A DNA stretch of 64,000 nt from Mesoplasma lactucae ATCC 49193 (GTDB lineage: Bacteria > Bacillota_I > Bacilli_A > Mycoplasmatales > Mycoplasmataceae). Of this stretch, positions 10,953 to 21,028 are shown piece after piece. Under the pieces are notes generated by a model. The model saw nothing but the letters and a program-made list of their open reading frames with translations, did no database searches and was not told where the DNA came from. Both the position numbers and the translations under genes were made by a program. Numbering within the stretch: position 1 is the stretch's first letter; each line of letters starts with the position of its first letter. The DNA is taken from positions 186,001-250,000 of the forward strand of contig NZ_CP023668.1 in assembly GCF_002441935.1 (NCBI RefSeq), in the 5' to 3' direction.

Positions 10953-11738
10953 ATGAAAAAATTATTATCAATTCTTGGAGCAGTTGGTTTAACAGCTACT
11001 GCATCATCTGCAGTTGTATCTTGTTCAAACACCCCAGATGTAATTGCAAAAACTGGAAGTACTGCAACAATCGAAACAAAAAAAGCTGAAGAATTGGATT
11101 TAGTTAAAGTTGAAAAAGTTGAGGGAATTCCTACAGGGCTATACCAACCAGGTGTAAACTGACCAACTGACCAATCAAAAAAATCATTAACACTTGCAGA
11201 TGATAGTTCTAAAACATATAAAACAACTACAAAATTACAATACAAAAAGGCAAATATTATCGCCACTCTTACATTAGATGGTGAAACAGGTAAGGTTAAA
11301 CTTGCTATTAAAACTGATAAAGATTTAGATACTTATTCATTAATTAAATTTACCTTTAACAACGCGGCTGGAACAAATGAAAAATCAGTAAAAATTGGGT
11401 TCAAAGCAAAACAAACTGAAGTATTAAAAGAACTTACCGGCGCAGATACAAGTGTATTCTACGATGGTGCCGAATTACAATTTGCAGATAATAAATCTGC
11501 TCCTACAGAATACGAATTAGCATACAAAGATATCAATGGAGACAAACACGAAGTTCCAGCTGGCACAGATTTAACAATTGATGTTGAATATAAAGAGGTT
11601 GTTGATGTAACAACATTTGTAAAAGACGGAAAAATGTTTGTTAAAGTAGCTCCTAAAGGACATGATGGACAAAAAACATCAGTTAAAGTTTCTGGGGCAG
11701 GATTTAATAACTTATCATTCTGAGTACAAGTTGGATAA
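10953..11738 (+). CDS. Lipoprotein, small paralogous family member 5
   Basis: 261 residues, SD AGGAGA, leader MKKLLSILGAVGLTA and Cys24 in lipobox VVSC, nearly the same leader as at 7548 and 8422. The mature chain opens SNTPDVIAKTG, carries KKAEELDLVKVEKV (the same position as KLEIVKQD in the 8422 protein) and ends with a Trp-containing strand FWVQVG. TATAAT at 10865-10870 is a likely -10 box. Same family, probably expressed as a separate unit; function unknown. Confidence 0.9.
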
Positions 11739-11779
11739 AAAGCTCAATAGTTTCAAAATAAAACAATTAAAATAATATT

Positions 11780-11815
11780 AACCAAAGAATTATGAAGTTC
11801 TTTGGTTTTCTTTTT
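11780..11815 (+). terminator. Terminator after lipoprotein 5
   Basis: AACCAAAGAA (11780-11789) pairs perfectly with TTCTTTGGTT (11798-11807), followed by T-rich sequence. Confidence 0.85.
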
Positions 11816-11879
11816 CTTAGAAAAACTTCAAATTGAAATCAATTTTTAATAAACAATGCTTTTGCGATAAAATATATTC

Positions 11880-12262
11880 ATGAGATTTTGATTTAATCGC
11901 TATATTTGAAAAATAATATAGAGGAAACTCCACGCTTGCACGACCTGTGATGGTTGTAATGATTATGCTAACTGAAAAAATAAGGTTAGGCTGACTTTGG
12001 AGAAAAGTTAGACGGCAAAACTTAATCTAAGGTAATTTATTGCTATGATGATGTTTTTGAAAGTGCCATAGAGACGAGAAAAAGGGAAACCTTTGAGATG
12101 GAACGCGGTAAACCCCATAAGCAAGAAACTCAAATTTTGGTAGAGGAGTCGTTTCAAGGTAATCAGAACTGAGAAACGGACAGTATTTATACTGTAGATA
12201 GATGGTTAAAACTAAACTTTTGTTTAGAACAGAACGTGGGTTATGATAAATCTCATCATATT
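11880..12262 (+). ncRNA. rnpB: RNase P RNA (bacterial type B-like)
   Basis: The catalytic RNA of RNase P, which removes 5' leaders from pre-tRNAs. Seen directly: the 5' conserved block GAGGAAACTCCACGCT near 11931, the ATAGAGACGAG block near 12068, GGAACGCGGTAAACCCC near 12102, and the 3' block ACAGAACGTGGGTTAT near 12230. The ends pair as helix P1 (TGAGATTT at 11881-11888 with AAATCTCA at 12248-12255). Length about 380 bases is normal. A T-run follows at 12261. A -10-like TAAAAT lies at 11868. Ends are approximate. Confidence 0.95.
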
Positions 12263-12287
12263 TTTTAAAGGTTTGTTAGGTGATAAT

Positions 12288-12782
12288 ATGCCAGAAGAAT
12301 TAAAATTAAAAATTCAAGAAATTTTTCAACTTCTAAAACAAGAAAATTGAACAATGGCAAGCGCTGAAAGTTTTACTGGTGGTGGGTTTGCAAACACCAT
12401 TACTAATGTTAGCGGTTCTAGTGCTGTTTTCTTAGGTTCATTAGTAACTTATACAAACGAAATGAAACATGATTTTTTAGATATTGATGAACGAATCTTT
12501 AAAAAATATGGAGCAATTTCAAAAGAATGCGCAACAGCAATGGTTGTTGGTTGTCAAAAGAAAACCATTGCTAACTTAACTGTTGCTTTCACAGGAAATG
12601 CTGATCGTAATGTTAGTGAGAATAAACCAGCTTTTGCTGGTTTTATTGCTATCAAATTAAATGATCAAGAACCTGAAATTTTTGAATTTAAACAAGAAAA
12701 TACTATGAATATGAATCGAGAATTGTTTAAAGAATTAGCAATTAATTTTGCGATTGAAAAAATTTTGGGACTTTTAAGCTAA
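12288..12782 (+). CDS. cinA: CinA C-terminal domain protein (nicotinamide-nucleotide amidase, PncC type)
   Basis: 164 residues, the stand-alone CinA C-domain. The signature AESFTGGGFANTIT followed by GSSAVFLGSLVTYTNEMK is seen from about residue 25; the family's usual AESCTGG has Phe in place of Cys here, while the catalytic Ser is kept. The family deamidates NMN to nicotinic acid mononucleotide. The residue pattern AFTGNAD matches the usual TG.AGP region weakly. It sits directly before recA, the order known from Firmicutes, where both are competence-induced. The recA promoter-like element overlaps its last codons. Confidence 0.88.
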
Positions 12783-12793
12783 AAACTTCTTAT
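12767..12793 (+). promoter_or_regulatory. GGGAC-N16-TCTTAT element, copy F, in front of recA
   Basis: GGGAC at 12767-12771 inside the last codons of cinA, 16 bases, then TCTTATACC from 12788. The recA SD (GGAGG) follows seven bases later and the ATG 19 bases after the second box. No TATAAT-type box is visible upstream of recA. Confidence 0.7.
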
Positions 12794-12812
12794 ACCTATT
12801 TGGAGGAAGAAA

Positions 12813-13889
12813 ATGGAAGCTTTAAATACAAATACAAAAAATAATTTAAAAAATGAGGTTCTAACACAAATGGCAAAAGATAAAAAAGACGATGATATTT
12901 GAAATGATGAAACTCTTAAAGGACTTTTAAAAGATATTGAAAAATCTTTTGGGAAAGGTTCAATCCATCGTTATGGCGATGTTGAAGTATCTTCAAAACA
13001 AGAAGTTATTTCATCAGGTTCAATTCTTTTAAATAACGCGATTGGTGTTAATGGATATCCAAAAGGAAGAATCACAGAAATTTATGGTCCTGAATCAAGT
13101 GGGAAAACTACTTTAGCATTACATGCAATTGCAGAATCACAAAAAACTGGAGGAGTTGCTGCTTTTATTGATGCAGAACATGCTTTAGATCCAAGATATG
13201 CAAAAAGAATTGGTGTTGATATTAATAACTTATTAGTTTCACAACCAGATAACGGAGAACAAGCATTAGACATTTTAGAAATGCTAGTTAAATCAAACAC
13301 AATTGATATTGTTGTGATTGATAGTGTGGCAGCCTTAGTTCCCAAATCAGAACTTGAAGGTGAAATGGGAGATCAAAACATCGGTCTTCAAGCGAGAATG
13401 ATGTCAAAAGCTTTACGTAAGCTAAACGGAATTGTTGCAAAAACTAATACAACTGTAATTTTTATTAACCAAATTAGAGAAAAGGTTGGAGTTGTTTTTG
13501 GAAATCCAGAAGTAACATCTGGTGGAAGAGCATTACGTTTCTATTCATCATTAAGAATTGAAACAAGAAAAGGTGAAACCATTATTAAAGATGGTGAAGC
13601 AACTGGAAATAAAATCAAAATCAAAGTTGTTAAAAATAAAGTAGCCCCACCTTTTAGAACAGCAATAATTACAATTAACTACAACGAAGGAATTGATAAT
13701 GAAAATGAAATTATCGATTTAGCTTCAACTTATGAAATTCTAGATAAAGCTGGAGTTTGATATTCATATAATGGTGAAAAAATTGGTCAAGGACGAGAAA
13801 ACACTCGTAAATGACTTCAAGACAACCCAGATAAAAAACAAGAAATTTATGACAAACTTTATCAAATTTTAGAAAACAACAATAAATAA
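12813..13889 (+). CDS. recA: Recombinase RecA
   Basis: 358 residues, full length. It forms filaments on single-stranded DNA and drives strand exchange in recombination and repair. Walker A GPESSGKT is at about residue 92, followed by the RecA motifs [32 protein letters not shown], and the L2 region [32 protein letters not shown] encodes Trp at three sites. The start at 12813 follows GGAGGAAG; it adds about 20 residues before the family's usual start, and ATG 12870 is an alternative. Preceded by the GGGAC/TCTTAT element, suggesting separate regulation from cinA. A hairpin follows at 13925. Confidence 0.97.
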
Positions 13890-13910
13890 GAAGTTTTAAA
13901 GACAAATCGT

Positions 13911-13916
13911 TATAAT
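13911..13916 (+). promoter_or_regulatory. -10 box for rny
   Basis: TATAAT 70 bases before rny; no convincing -35 box at the right distance. Confidence 0.35.
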
Positions 13917-13924
13917 AGATATAG

Positions 13925-13948
13925 GTTTTATCATTGATAAAACTTTTA
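13925..13948 (+). terminator. Hairpin between recA and rny
   Basis: GTTTTAT (13925-13931) pairs with ATAAAAC (13937-13943), followed by TTTT. It may end recA transcripts or sit in the rny leader. Confidence 0.45.
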
Positions 13949-13982
13949 CACTTTCCTTTCTAAAGATAGGAAGAACTTTATT

Positions 13983-15500
13983 ATGACAACAAAAATACTT
14001 GCTATTGTGTTCGGTGTCTTACTTGGTATTTCACTAATAGCATTAATTATCTGAACAAGTTTCTATTTCTCAAAATCACAAAAGAACATTCGTGAAAAAG
14101 CGAGAAAAGAAGCAAAAAAAGAAAAACAACAAATTATTGGTTCTGGTTATAAAGAAATTAACCAAGAACGAAGAAAAATCAATGACGAAGTTGAGCAAAC
14201 AAAAATCTTTATAGCAAAAGAAATGACCAACTTAGAATTTGAAAAACAACAATTAAATAGCATGAAAGCTACTTTAAATAATCGTGAGATTAACGTTGAA
14301 AACTATGAAAATAGTTTAAAAAAACAAGAAAAAGAATTAAACATCTTATCTGAAAAACTTGAAAACGATTTAGCAAATGTTGCAAGCATTTCTAAAGAGG
14401 AAGCAAAAGAAAAGATGTTTGAAGTAGTTAAACATAATACTGCTAAAGAACTTAGCGCTTATGTTAGATCACAAGAATTAGAAGCATCAAAAACTGCTAA
14501 GAAAAAAGCTGCTGACATTCTTCTTGAAGCAATGGAAAAATTTAAAACCGATTTTGCTTCAGAAAGAGTAACAACAGTTGTTAAAATTCCTGACGAACAA
14601 ATGAAGGGAAGAATCATCGGAAAAGATGGAAGAAACATTAAAACTTTCGAACAATATGCTGGAGTTGATATCGTCATTGATGACACACCAGATATGATTC
14701 TGGTTTCAAGTTTCAACCCAATCCGTAGAGAAATCGCTGTTAAAACATTAGAAAAATTAATTAGTGATGGAAGAATTCAACCTGTGAGAATTGAACAAGA
14801 ATTAATTGAACAAGAAAAACTATTAAATGATGTAATTTTGGAAACTGGTCAAAAGGTTACTGAAGAATTAGGTATTTATGACATGGACTTACAACTTGTT
14901 AAGCTTGTAGGGCAATTGAAATACAGAACTAGTTATACACAAAATGTTTTAACTCACTCAATTGAAGTTGCGCAAATCTCAAGAACAATTGCAGAAGAAC
15001 TTGGTTTAAATGCTCATGATGCAGTTAGAGCTGGTTTATTACACGATATTGGTAAAGCAGTTGACTTTGAAGAAGAAGGAAACCACGTTGAACTTGGTGT
15101 TGAACTTGCAAGAAAATATGGTGAAAACGAAGTTGTAGTTAATGCAATTGCTGCTCACCATGAAGATGTTCCAAAACAAACTTTCATCGCATCAATTGTT
15201 GCAATCGCTGATTCAATTTCAGCTTCAAGACCTGGAGCTAGAAATGAACAAACAGAAGATTTTGTTAAAAGAATTAATGAAATTGAAGAAATCTGTAACC
15301 AAATTCCTGGAGTAACTAGAAGCTATGCTTTACAATCTGGAAGACAAGTTAGGGTTATTGTTGATCCTGCGGTTGTTTCTGATTATGATATTTCTCAGTT
15401 ATCACAAGAAATTGCAGATAAATTAAAAGAAGTTTCAATTCCTGGTAATACAACTTTAACTATTATTCGTGAAAGAAGAGAAACTACAATAATCAAATAG
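13983..15500 (+). CDS. rny: Ribonuclease Y
   Basis: 505 residues, the membrane-bound endoribonuclease that starts mRNA decay in Firmicutes and Mollicutes. An N-terminal membrane helix spans residues about 5-28 (Trp from TGA inside it), followed by a charged coiled coil to about 190, a KH RNA-binding domain with GRIIGKDGRNIK near 209, and an HD domain with metal-binding HDIGKA near 354 and HHEDVP downstream. The length and order are those of the family. The start at 13983 is needed to include the membrane helix; SD AGGAAG is 9 bases upstream. Confidence 0.96.
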
Positions 15501-15524
15501 AGGCTTATGGTCTCTATTTTGCTT
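15496..15524 (+). terminator. Terminator after rny
   Basis: AAATAGAG (15496-15503, overlapping the stop) pairs with CTCTATTT (15513-15520), then TGCTTTT. Confidence 0.6.
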
Positions 15525-15572
15525 TTATAAGTTAAAATGTAATAGAATAGTTTTTGAAAGAGTGTTAACAAG

Positions 15573-15986
15573 ATGTTTAATCAAACAGTTGAAAATTTAA
15601 AAAACAATATTTTAGATAGTGAAGGTTTGGGAGCAGAACTTTATTTAAAAAATGAATTTGCAACCTTAACTAACTTTATTGATGAATCAGAAAAGTTAGA
15701 TTCAGCTATCGTTTGTCTAATTGATGAAGAAATAAATCTTGTAGCTTTTAGCGATAAACGACTTTTCATCATTAAAAAAGCTTCATTATTAGGAAGTATG
15801 ATAAAAAGAATCGGTTTAGAAGGAATTAGAGACTTACAATTATTAGTTGATGAAGGAAATGGCGAAATTCTTTTTTCATTATTTGATAATAAGGAATTTA
15901 AATTAACATCAATTTCACTTTCAAAAGCCCAAAAGTTTGGGAAACATATCGTAAAAAGAATACAAAGCTGAAACGACAGCTTTTAA
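15573..15986 (+). CDS. Small protein with bacterial PH-like domain
   Basis: 137 residues. The core (about 45-130) reads as alternating strands: SAIVCLIDEEINLVAFSDKRLFIIKKA, then IRDLQLLVDEGNGEILFSLFDN, then a closing helix, the pattern of bacterial PH/GRAM-like domains. This assignment is by strand pattern only. No signal peptide or membrane segment. The C-terminus continues through a TGA (Trp) to WNDSF. It lies 19 bases before ffh and may be co-transcribed with it. Function unknown. Confidence 0.75.
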
Positions 15987-16005
15987 TTAAAAAGGAGTTA
16001 AAACT

Positions 16006-17361
16006 ATGGCATTTGGTGATTTTTTAGCAAAAAGAATGAAAAAAAGTTTAGAAAAAAAGGTTAATAAATCTACTCTAAACGAAGAAAACATTAAAGATAC
16101 ATTACAAGAAATTCGTCTTGCTTTATTAGAAGCCGACGTTAACAACGAAGTTGTTAAAGAACTTATTAGCAGAATTAAAGATAAAGCTTTAGGTGGATAT
16201 ATCGAAGAAGGCGCTAACGCAAACCAACAATTAATTAAAATTGTTCACGATGAACTTCAATCTATTTTAGGACAAGATAAAAAAGGTTTAGATTTAAACA
16301 AAAAACCATCAGTAATTATGATGGTTGGTTTACAAGGGTCTGGGAAAACTACAACCGCTAATAAACTTGCTTACTTATTAAAGAAAAAAGAAGGTAAAAA
16401 ACCTTTATTAGTTGGATTAGATATTTATAGACCAGGGGCAATTGACCAATTAAAAGAATTGGGAGAACAAACTGGAATTGAAGTTTTTGAAAAAGGAAAA
16501 CAAGATCCAGTTAAAACTGCCAAACAAGCAATTGACTATGCTAATGAAAATGGTTATGACACTATCATTTTAGATACTGCTGGACGTTTACAAATTGATG
16601 AACAATTAATGGACGAATTAAATGAATTGAGAAAAACAACTTCTCCTTCTGAAATTCTTTTAGTAGTTGATGGAATGATTGGACAAGAAATCATCGAAGT
16701 AACTAACGCCTTCAACAAATTATTAAAATTAACTGGAGTAGTTGTAACAAAACTTGATGGGGACGCACGTGGGGGTGCTACTTTATCAATTGCTTATATG
16801 ACTAACTTACCAATTAAATTTATTGGGGAAGGTGAAAAAGTTAATGCTTTAGCACCATTCTATCCAAAACGTATGGCTGATCGTATCTTGGGAATGGGTG
16901 ATATTGAAACTTTATTTGAAAGAGCAATGGAAAGCATTGATGAACGTTCAATTGAAAAAACAATGAAAAGAATGTTCATGGGACAATACGATTTAGAAGA
17001 TTTAAGAAACCAACTTGCTCAAACTGCTAGAATTGGGAACTTATCTGGAATTATGAAAATGATGCCAGGTTTAAACGGACAAATCTCTGAAAAACAAATT
17101 GCTGAAGCACAACGTAAATTAGTTATCTTCTCAATTTTGATGGATTCAATGACAATTAAAGAACGTAGAGAACCTAAATTATTAAAATCATTAAAACGTA
17201 AAGACAGAATCATTAAAGGTTCTGGAAGAAGTGAAAAAGAACTAAACGAACTTTTAAATAACTTTGATAAAGGTCGTAAACAAGTTTTAGATATGACTAA
17301 AAAATTCAAGAAAGGTGGAATGAATGCCTTTGGTAAAGGCAAACTTCCATTTGGAATGTAA
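16006..17361 (+). CDS. ffh: Signal recognition particle GTPase Ffh
   Basis: 451 residues. It binds signal peptides and SRP RNA and delivers nascent membrane and secreted proteins to FtsY. The N domain (to about 90) is followed by the GTPase: GLQGSGKT near 108, DTAGRLQ near 190, TKLDGDARGG near 249. The Met-rich M domain runs from about 300 to the end (MKMMPG, GSGRSEKELNELL) with GMNAFGKGKLPFGM at the tail. SD AAAGGAG upstream. No internal TGA. The stop overlaps the rlmH start by one base. Confidence 0.97.
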   Translation: MAFGDFLAKRMKKSLEKKVNKSTLNEENIKDTLQEIRLALLEADVNNEVVKELISRIKDKALGGYIEEGANANQQLIKIVHDELQSILGQDKKGLDLNKKPSVIMMVGLQGSGKTTTANKLAYLLKKKEGKKPLLVGLDIYRPGAIDQLKELGEQTGIEVFEKGKQDPVKTAKQAIDYANENGYDTIILDTAGRLQIDEQLMDELNELRKTTSPSEILLVVDGMIGQEIIEVTNAFNKLLKLTGVVVTKLDGDARGGATLSIAYMTNLPIKFIGEGEKVNALAPFYPKRMADRILGMGDIETLFERAMESIDERSIEKTMKRMFMGQYDLEDLRNQLAQTARIGNLSGIMKMMPGLNGQISEKQIAEAQRKLVIFSILMDSMTIKERREPKLLKSLKRKDRIIKGSGRSEKELNELLNNFDKGRKQVLDMTKKFKKGGMNAFGKGKLPFGM

Positions 17362-17825
17362 TGAATATTAAAATTATTTGTTTTGGAAAACTAGATAATA
17401 AATGTTTTCAAGAATCATTTGACTTCTATGCTGATAAAGTTAAAAAAAGAAATGATTTAGAAGTCATTGAATTAAAAGAAGAATTTAATTCTGAACTTGA
17501 AGTTAATAAAAAGAATAATTGCGAAATCTTATTGAATAAATTAGATAAATATCAAGATTATGAAAAAATTGTTCTTGATGTGAACTCAAAAGAAGTTAGT
17601 TCACCAGAACTTGCTGAAATCTTAATGCAAAATAAAGATTTCAAAGGTGCTAAGATTCTTTTTATCATTGGGCCAAGTGATGGTTTTACCTCAGATTTCA
17701 AAAAGCAATTTCAAAGAATTAGTTTTGGAAAAATCACTTTACCACACCAACTTTTTAGAGTTGTATTAATAGAACAAATTTATCGTGCGATTAAAATCAA
17801 TAATAACGAAAAATATCATAAATAA
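17361..17825 (+). CDS. rlmH: 23S rRNA pseudouridine-1915 N3-methyltransferase RlmH
   Basis: 154 residues, the usual length of the SPOUT-fold RlmH family, which methylates pseudouridine 1915 in helix 69 of 23S rRNA. The SAM-binding knot is visible as ILFIIGPSDGF (about residue 100), with the trailing HQLFRVVLIEQIYRAIKI and final YHK motifs. The start codon ATG shares its A with the last base of the ffh stop codon (TAATG), so translation is probably coupled. Confidence 0.95.
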   Translation: MNIKIICFGKLDNKCFQESFDFYADKVKKRNDLEVIELKEEFNSELEVNKKNNCEILLNKLDKYQDYEKIVLDVNSKEVSSPELAEILMQNKDFKGAKILFIIGPSDGFTSDFKKQFQRISFGKITLPHQLFRVVLIEQIYRAIKINNNEKYHK

Positions 17826-17866
17826 AAAATAGGTGTAAAGTAAAAATGCTTGACACCTATTTTTGT
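17825..17866 (+). terminator. Terminator after rlmH
   Basis: AAAATAGGTGT pairs with ACACCTATTTT, loop of about 15 bases, followed by TTGTTTTG. Confidence 0.8.
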
Positions 17867-17877
17867 TTTGTTAAAAT
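17850..17877 (+). promoter_or_regulatory. Promoter of the rpsP operon
   Basis: A perfect TTGACA (17850-17855) lies in the right half of the rlmH terminator, followed by 16 bases and TAAAAT (17872-17877). Confidence 0.7.
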
Positions 17878-17907
17878 TATAAAGGATTTTATTTAAGGAG
17901 GTAAAAA

Positions 17908-18261
17908 ATGGTTAAATTAAGACTAAAAAGAATCGGGAAAAAACAAGTTCCTTTTTACAGAATTGTTGCTGCTGATTCACGCGTAAACCGTAACGGTGAA
18001 TACATCGAATTAATTGGTACTTTTGACCCATTAAAAAATGATATTAAAGTTAATAAAGAATTAGCATTAAAATGATTAAACAATGGTGCTCAACCAACTG
18101 ATACAGTAAGAAGCATTTTTTCAAAAGAAGGAATTATGACTGACTTACATAACCAAAAATTAGAAGCTGCTAAAGCTAAACCAGCTAAAGCAAAAAAAGA
18201 AAAAGCTGCTAAACCAGCTGCAAAAAAACCAGCAACTAAAAAAGCTGCTGCAGCAAAATAA
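17908..18261 (+). CDS. rpsP: Ribosomal protein bS16
   Basis: 117 residues. The core (1-85) carries the S16 signature [24 protein letters not shown], and [14 protein letters not shown] Lys/Ala/Pro-rich tail of about 30 residues extends past the normal length, like the tail on L19 in the same operon. SD AAGGAGG is strong. First gene of rpsP-rimM-trmD-rplS, an order conserved across bacteria. Confidence 0.97.
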
Positions 18262-18274
18262 GAAATTAAAATAG

Positions 18275-18793
18275 ATGAATAATTTAGAATCACAATTAAT
18301 TTTAATAGGTAAAATAGTTAACACTTTTGGAAAAAACGGACAAGTTAAACTCTTATTAGACGATAACTTAGAACTGGTTAGTGATGATCTTGTTAATAAA
18401 ATCTTCTTTTATGAAGATGCTAATAAAATCTTACAACCTTTAAAGATAGTTCAATCTACTCAAACTCAACAAAATCTCTTACAAATTAAATTTGAAGGTA
18501 TCGATAATATTTCTCAAGCAGAAGCATTAAAGAACCGTAAAGTTTATAGCTTAAGAAAAGATAATCTTTTCGATGAAGTTCCAGATTTTACAACTTACAA
18601 TCTTATCTTCACTTTAAATGACAAAGAAAGAAAAACTCCTATCATTTCAGTAATGGAAAACGGCCAATACAATTTGTTTAAAATTAAATGAAATGGTAAA
18701 GAAATTTGAGTTCCTGGAGTTGAAGAGTATATTGAAAATATTGATACAATACAAAAGAATATATTTGCAAAAAATATAGAAAGACTAATTTAA
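18275..18793 (+). CDS. rimM: 16S rRNA processing/ribosome maturation factor RimM
   Basis: 172 residues, normal size. Helps assemble the 30S head. The N-terminal RimM barrel starts [19 protein letters not shown]; the C-terminal PRC barrel carries [14 protein letters not shown] close to the end, where the family has lPf...v..vD. Trp at two TGA codons. Position between rpsP and trmD supports the call. No clear SD; it lies 13 bases after rpsP, so translation may be coupled. Confidence 0.92.
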
Positions 18794-18795
18794 AT

Positions 18796-19524
18796 ATGAA
18801 ATTCTCTATATTAACTTTATTTCCAAAGGTAATTTATTCATACATTGAAGAATCAATCATCAAAAAAGCAATTGATGAAAAGAAAATTGAAGTTGAAGTT
18901 GTCGATATTCGCGACTTTACAAACTTAAAACACAACCAAGTTGATGACTATCAATATGGTGGAGGAAAGGGAATGGTTTTAATGCCTGAACCTGTTGTAG
19001 CTGCAATTGAGAGTGTAAAAACTGCAAATAGCTTTACAATCCTCACATCACCTCAAGGTAAAACTTGAAATCAAAAACAAGCAAGACAATTTGCCAACGA
19101 TTATGATCATTTGATTATTGTTTGTGGGCATTACGAAGGATTTGATCGTCGAATCCTTGATTATGTTGATATGGAAATCTCAATTGGAGATTATGTGTTA
19201 ACTGGGGGAGAATTAGCTTCTCTAGTAATGGTTGATTCAATCACAAGAGTTGTTCCAGACGTTATTCAAACTGAGTCTCATCTAAATGAAAGCTTTGAAA
19301 ACAATCTCTTGGATTACGATGTATATACAAAACCTGTGGAATGAAGAGGAAAAAAAGTTCCAGAAGTATTATTAAGTGGTCATCATAAAAATATTGATGA
19401 GTTTAGAGAGAAATCTTCACTTGAAAATACGTTAACTAAAAGACCAGATTTAATTGATGAAAATAAATTGTCTGATTATCAAAAGAAATTATTAAAAGAA
19501 TTGAAAACGAAAGGAGATAAATAG
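18796..19524 (+). CDS. trmD: tRNA (guanine-37 N1)-methyltransferase TrmD
   Basis: 242 residues, full length. It adds the m1G37 mark next to the anticodon that prevents frameshifts. Visible motifs: [13 protein letters not shown] at the start, [27 protein letters not shown], the SPOUT knot [14 protein letters not shown], and [21 protein letters not shown]. The SD of rplS (AAAGGAG) lies inside its last codons. It begins two bases after the rimM stop. Confidence 0.97.
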
Positions 19525-19526
19525 AC

Positions 19527-19988
19527 ATGAGTTCAATCAAAACAAAAACTATGAAATCTAATTACGACGTTGTAAATGACCAACTACGTAACGACTTACC
19601 AGACTTTACTTCTGGAGACACTATTCGTGTTGACGTAAGAATTAAAGAAGGAGACAAATTCCGTATCCAATCATTCGAAGGGTTAGTAATTAAAACTCAA
19701 GGATCAGGAATTTCATATTCTGTAACTGTTAGAAAATTATCTAACGGAGTATTCGTAGAAAGAACTTTCCCATTACATTCACCAATTATCGACAGTGTAA
19801 CTGTTGTTAAACGTGGTCGTGTACGTAGAGCAAGAATTTACTACATCAGAAACTTACGTGGAAAAGCAGCTCGTATTAAAGAAGTTTTACCAACTAAAAA
19901 AGCTGTTAAACCTGCAAAAGAAGATGCTAAAAAAGCACCAGCTGCTAAAGCAACTACTGAAGCAAAACCTGCTAAAGAAAGCAAATAA
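19527..19988 (+). CDS. rplS: Ribosomal protein bL19
   Basis: 153 residues. The L19 core (about 5-115) shows [44 protein letters not shown] and [21 protein letters not shown] Lys/Ala-rich tail of about 35 residues follows, longer than usual. Last gene of the operon; a terminator follows. Confidence 0.97.
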   Translation: MSSIKTKTMKSNYDVVNDQLRNDLPDFTSGDTIRVDVRIKEGDKFRIQSFEGLVIKTQGSGISYSVTVRKLSNGVFVERTFPLHSPIIDSVTVVKRGRVRRARIYYIRNLRGKAARIKEVLPTKKAVKPAKEDAKKAPAAKATTEAKPAKESK

Positions 19989-19993
19989 TAATT

Positions 19994-20022
19994 ATGAGCC
20001 ATTTCAATGGTTCATTTTTTTA
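19994..20022 (+). terminator. Terminator of the rpsP-rplS operon
   Basis: TGAGCCATT pairs with AATGGTTCA across a TTC loop, followed by seven T. Confidence 0.85.
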
Positions 20023-20071
20023 TTCCATAAAACCTTATAGTATAATTAAAAAATAAAAGGAGTTGATTTGA

Positions 20072-21028
20072 ATGGCATCAGCAAATAACTGATTCCCAGG
20101 GCACATGAATAAGGCTCTGAAAGAAATTGAAAATTTAATTGAGGCTGTTGATGTCGTTGTTGAAGTTGTTGATGCACGTGCTCCTTATTCAAGTCAAAAT
20201 CCAATTTTCCGTCGTGTTTTAAAAAACAAAGCTGTGATTTATGTCATGAACAAAGTCGATGTAGCAGATCCAGAAATCACTAAACAATGAGACGAATATT
20301 TTAAAACCCAATCTGATCATAAATATGTTTTAGAAGTTGAAAAAAATTCTCAAAATATTACTAATAAACTTGTGAATTTAATTAATGAAGCCACTAAAGA
20401 ACGACAAGAAAAAATGAAAAGAAAAGGGTTAGTTAATCCGCAAATTAACGCCTTAGTGATTGGTTTACCAAACGTTGGTAAATCAACTTTTATTAATAAA
20501 ATTGTTAAAGGTAAAAAAGTTAAAGCTGGTAATAAACCAGGATTAACGCGCGGATTACAACGAATTACTTTAACTAAAAATATTACTTTAATTGATACAC
20601 CAGGAATTATGCCTTCAAAAATTCCAAATGAATCAACTGCATGTAACTTAACAATGATTAACTCAGTTAAAGAAGGAGTTTTTTCTTTAGAAAGAATGGC
20701 TGCTCGTGCGATGCGTTATGTTTATAATAACTATCCTGGAAGAGTTGAAGAAAGATATGATGCAAGAATTGGTTTAATCCCTCCAATTGAAATTAGTGAT
20801 ACTTACCGTGTCTTTGAAAAAATTGCTAAGAAAAACAACTGAGTATTATTAAATGATATGTATGATGTTGAACGAGTAATGCTAACTTTTGTTCGTGATT
20901 TACAAAACGGTAAATTAGGAAGAATGAGTTTTGAAACTCCAGAAATGATTGAAGATTTATCAATTGAAAAATCAGAAAAAGATGAAGAAATTGAGGATAA
21001 AACTGTTGATGTTACACAAGAATGATAA
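20072..21028 (+). CDS. rbgA: Ribosome biogenesis GTPase YlqF/RbgA
   Basis: 318 residues. Needed for late 50S assembly in Bacillus. The GTPase is circularly permuted, which identifies the family: NKVD (G4) comes first, near residue 60, then GLPNVGKST (G1) near 130 and DTPG (G3) near 174. The N-terminus WFPGHMNKAL is the family signature. The C-terminal domain ends in an acidic tail and WTrp from TGA. SD AAAGGAG, TATAAT at 20041. Its end overlaps rnhB by 20 bases. Confidence 0.96.
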
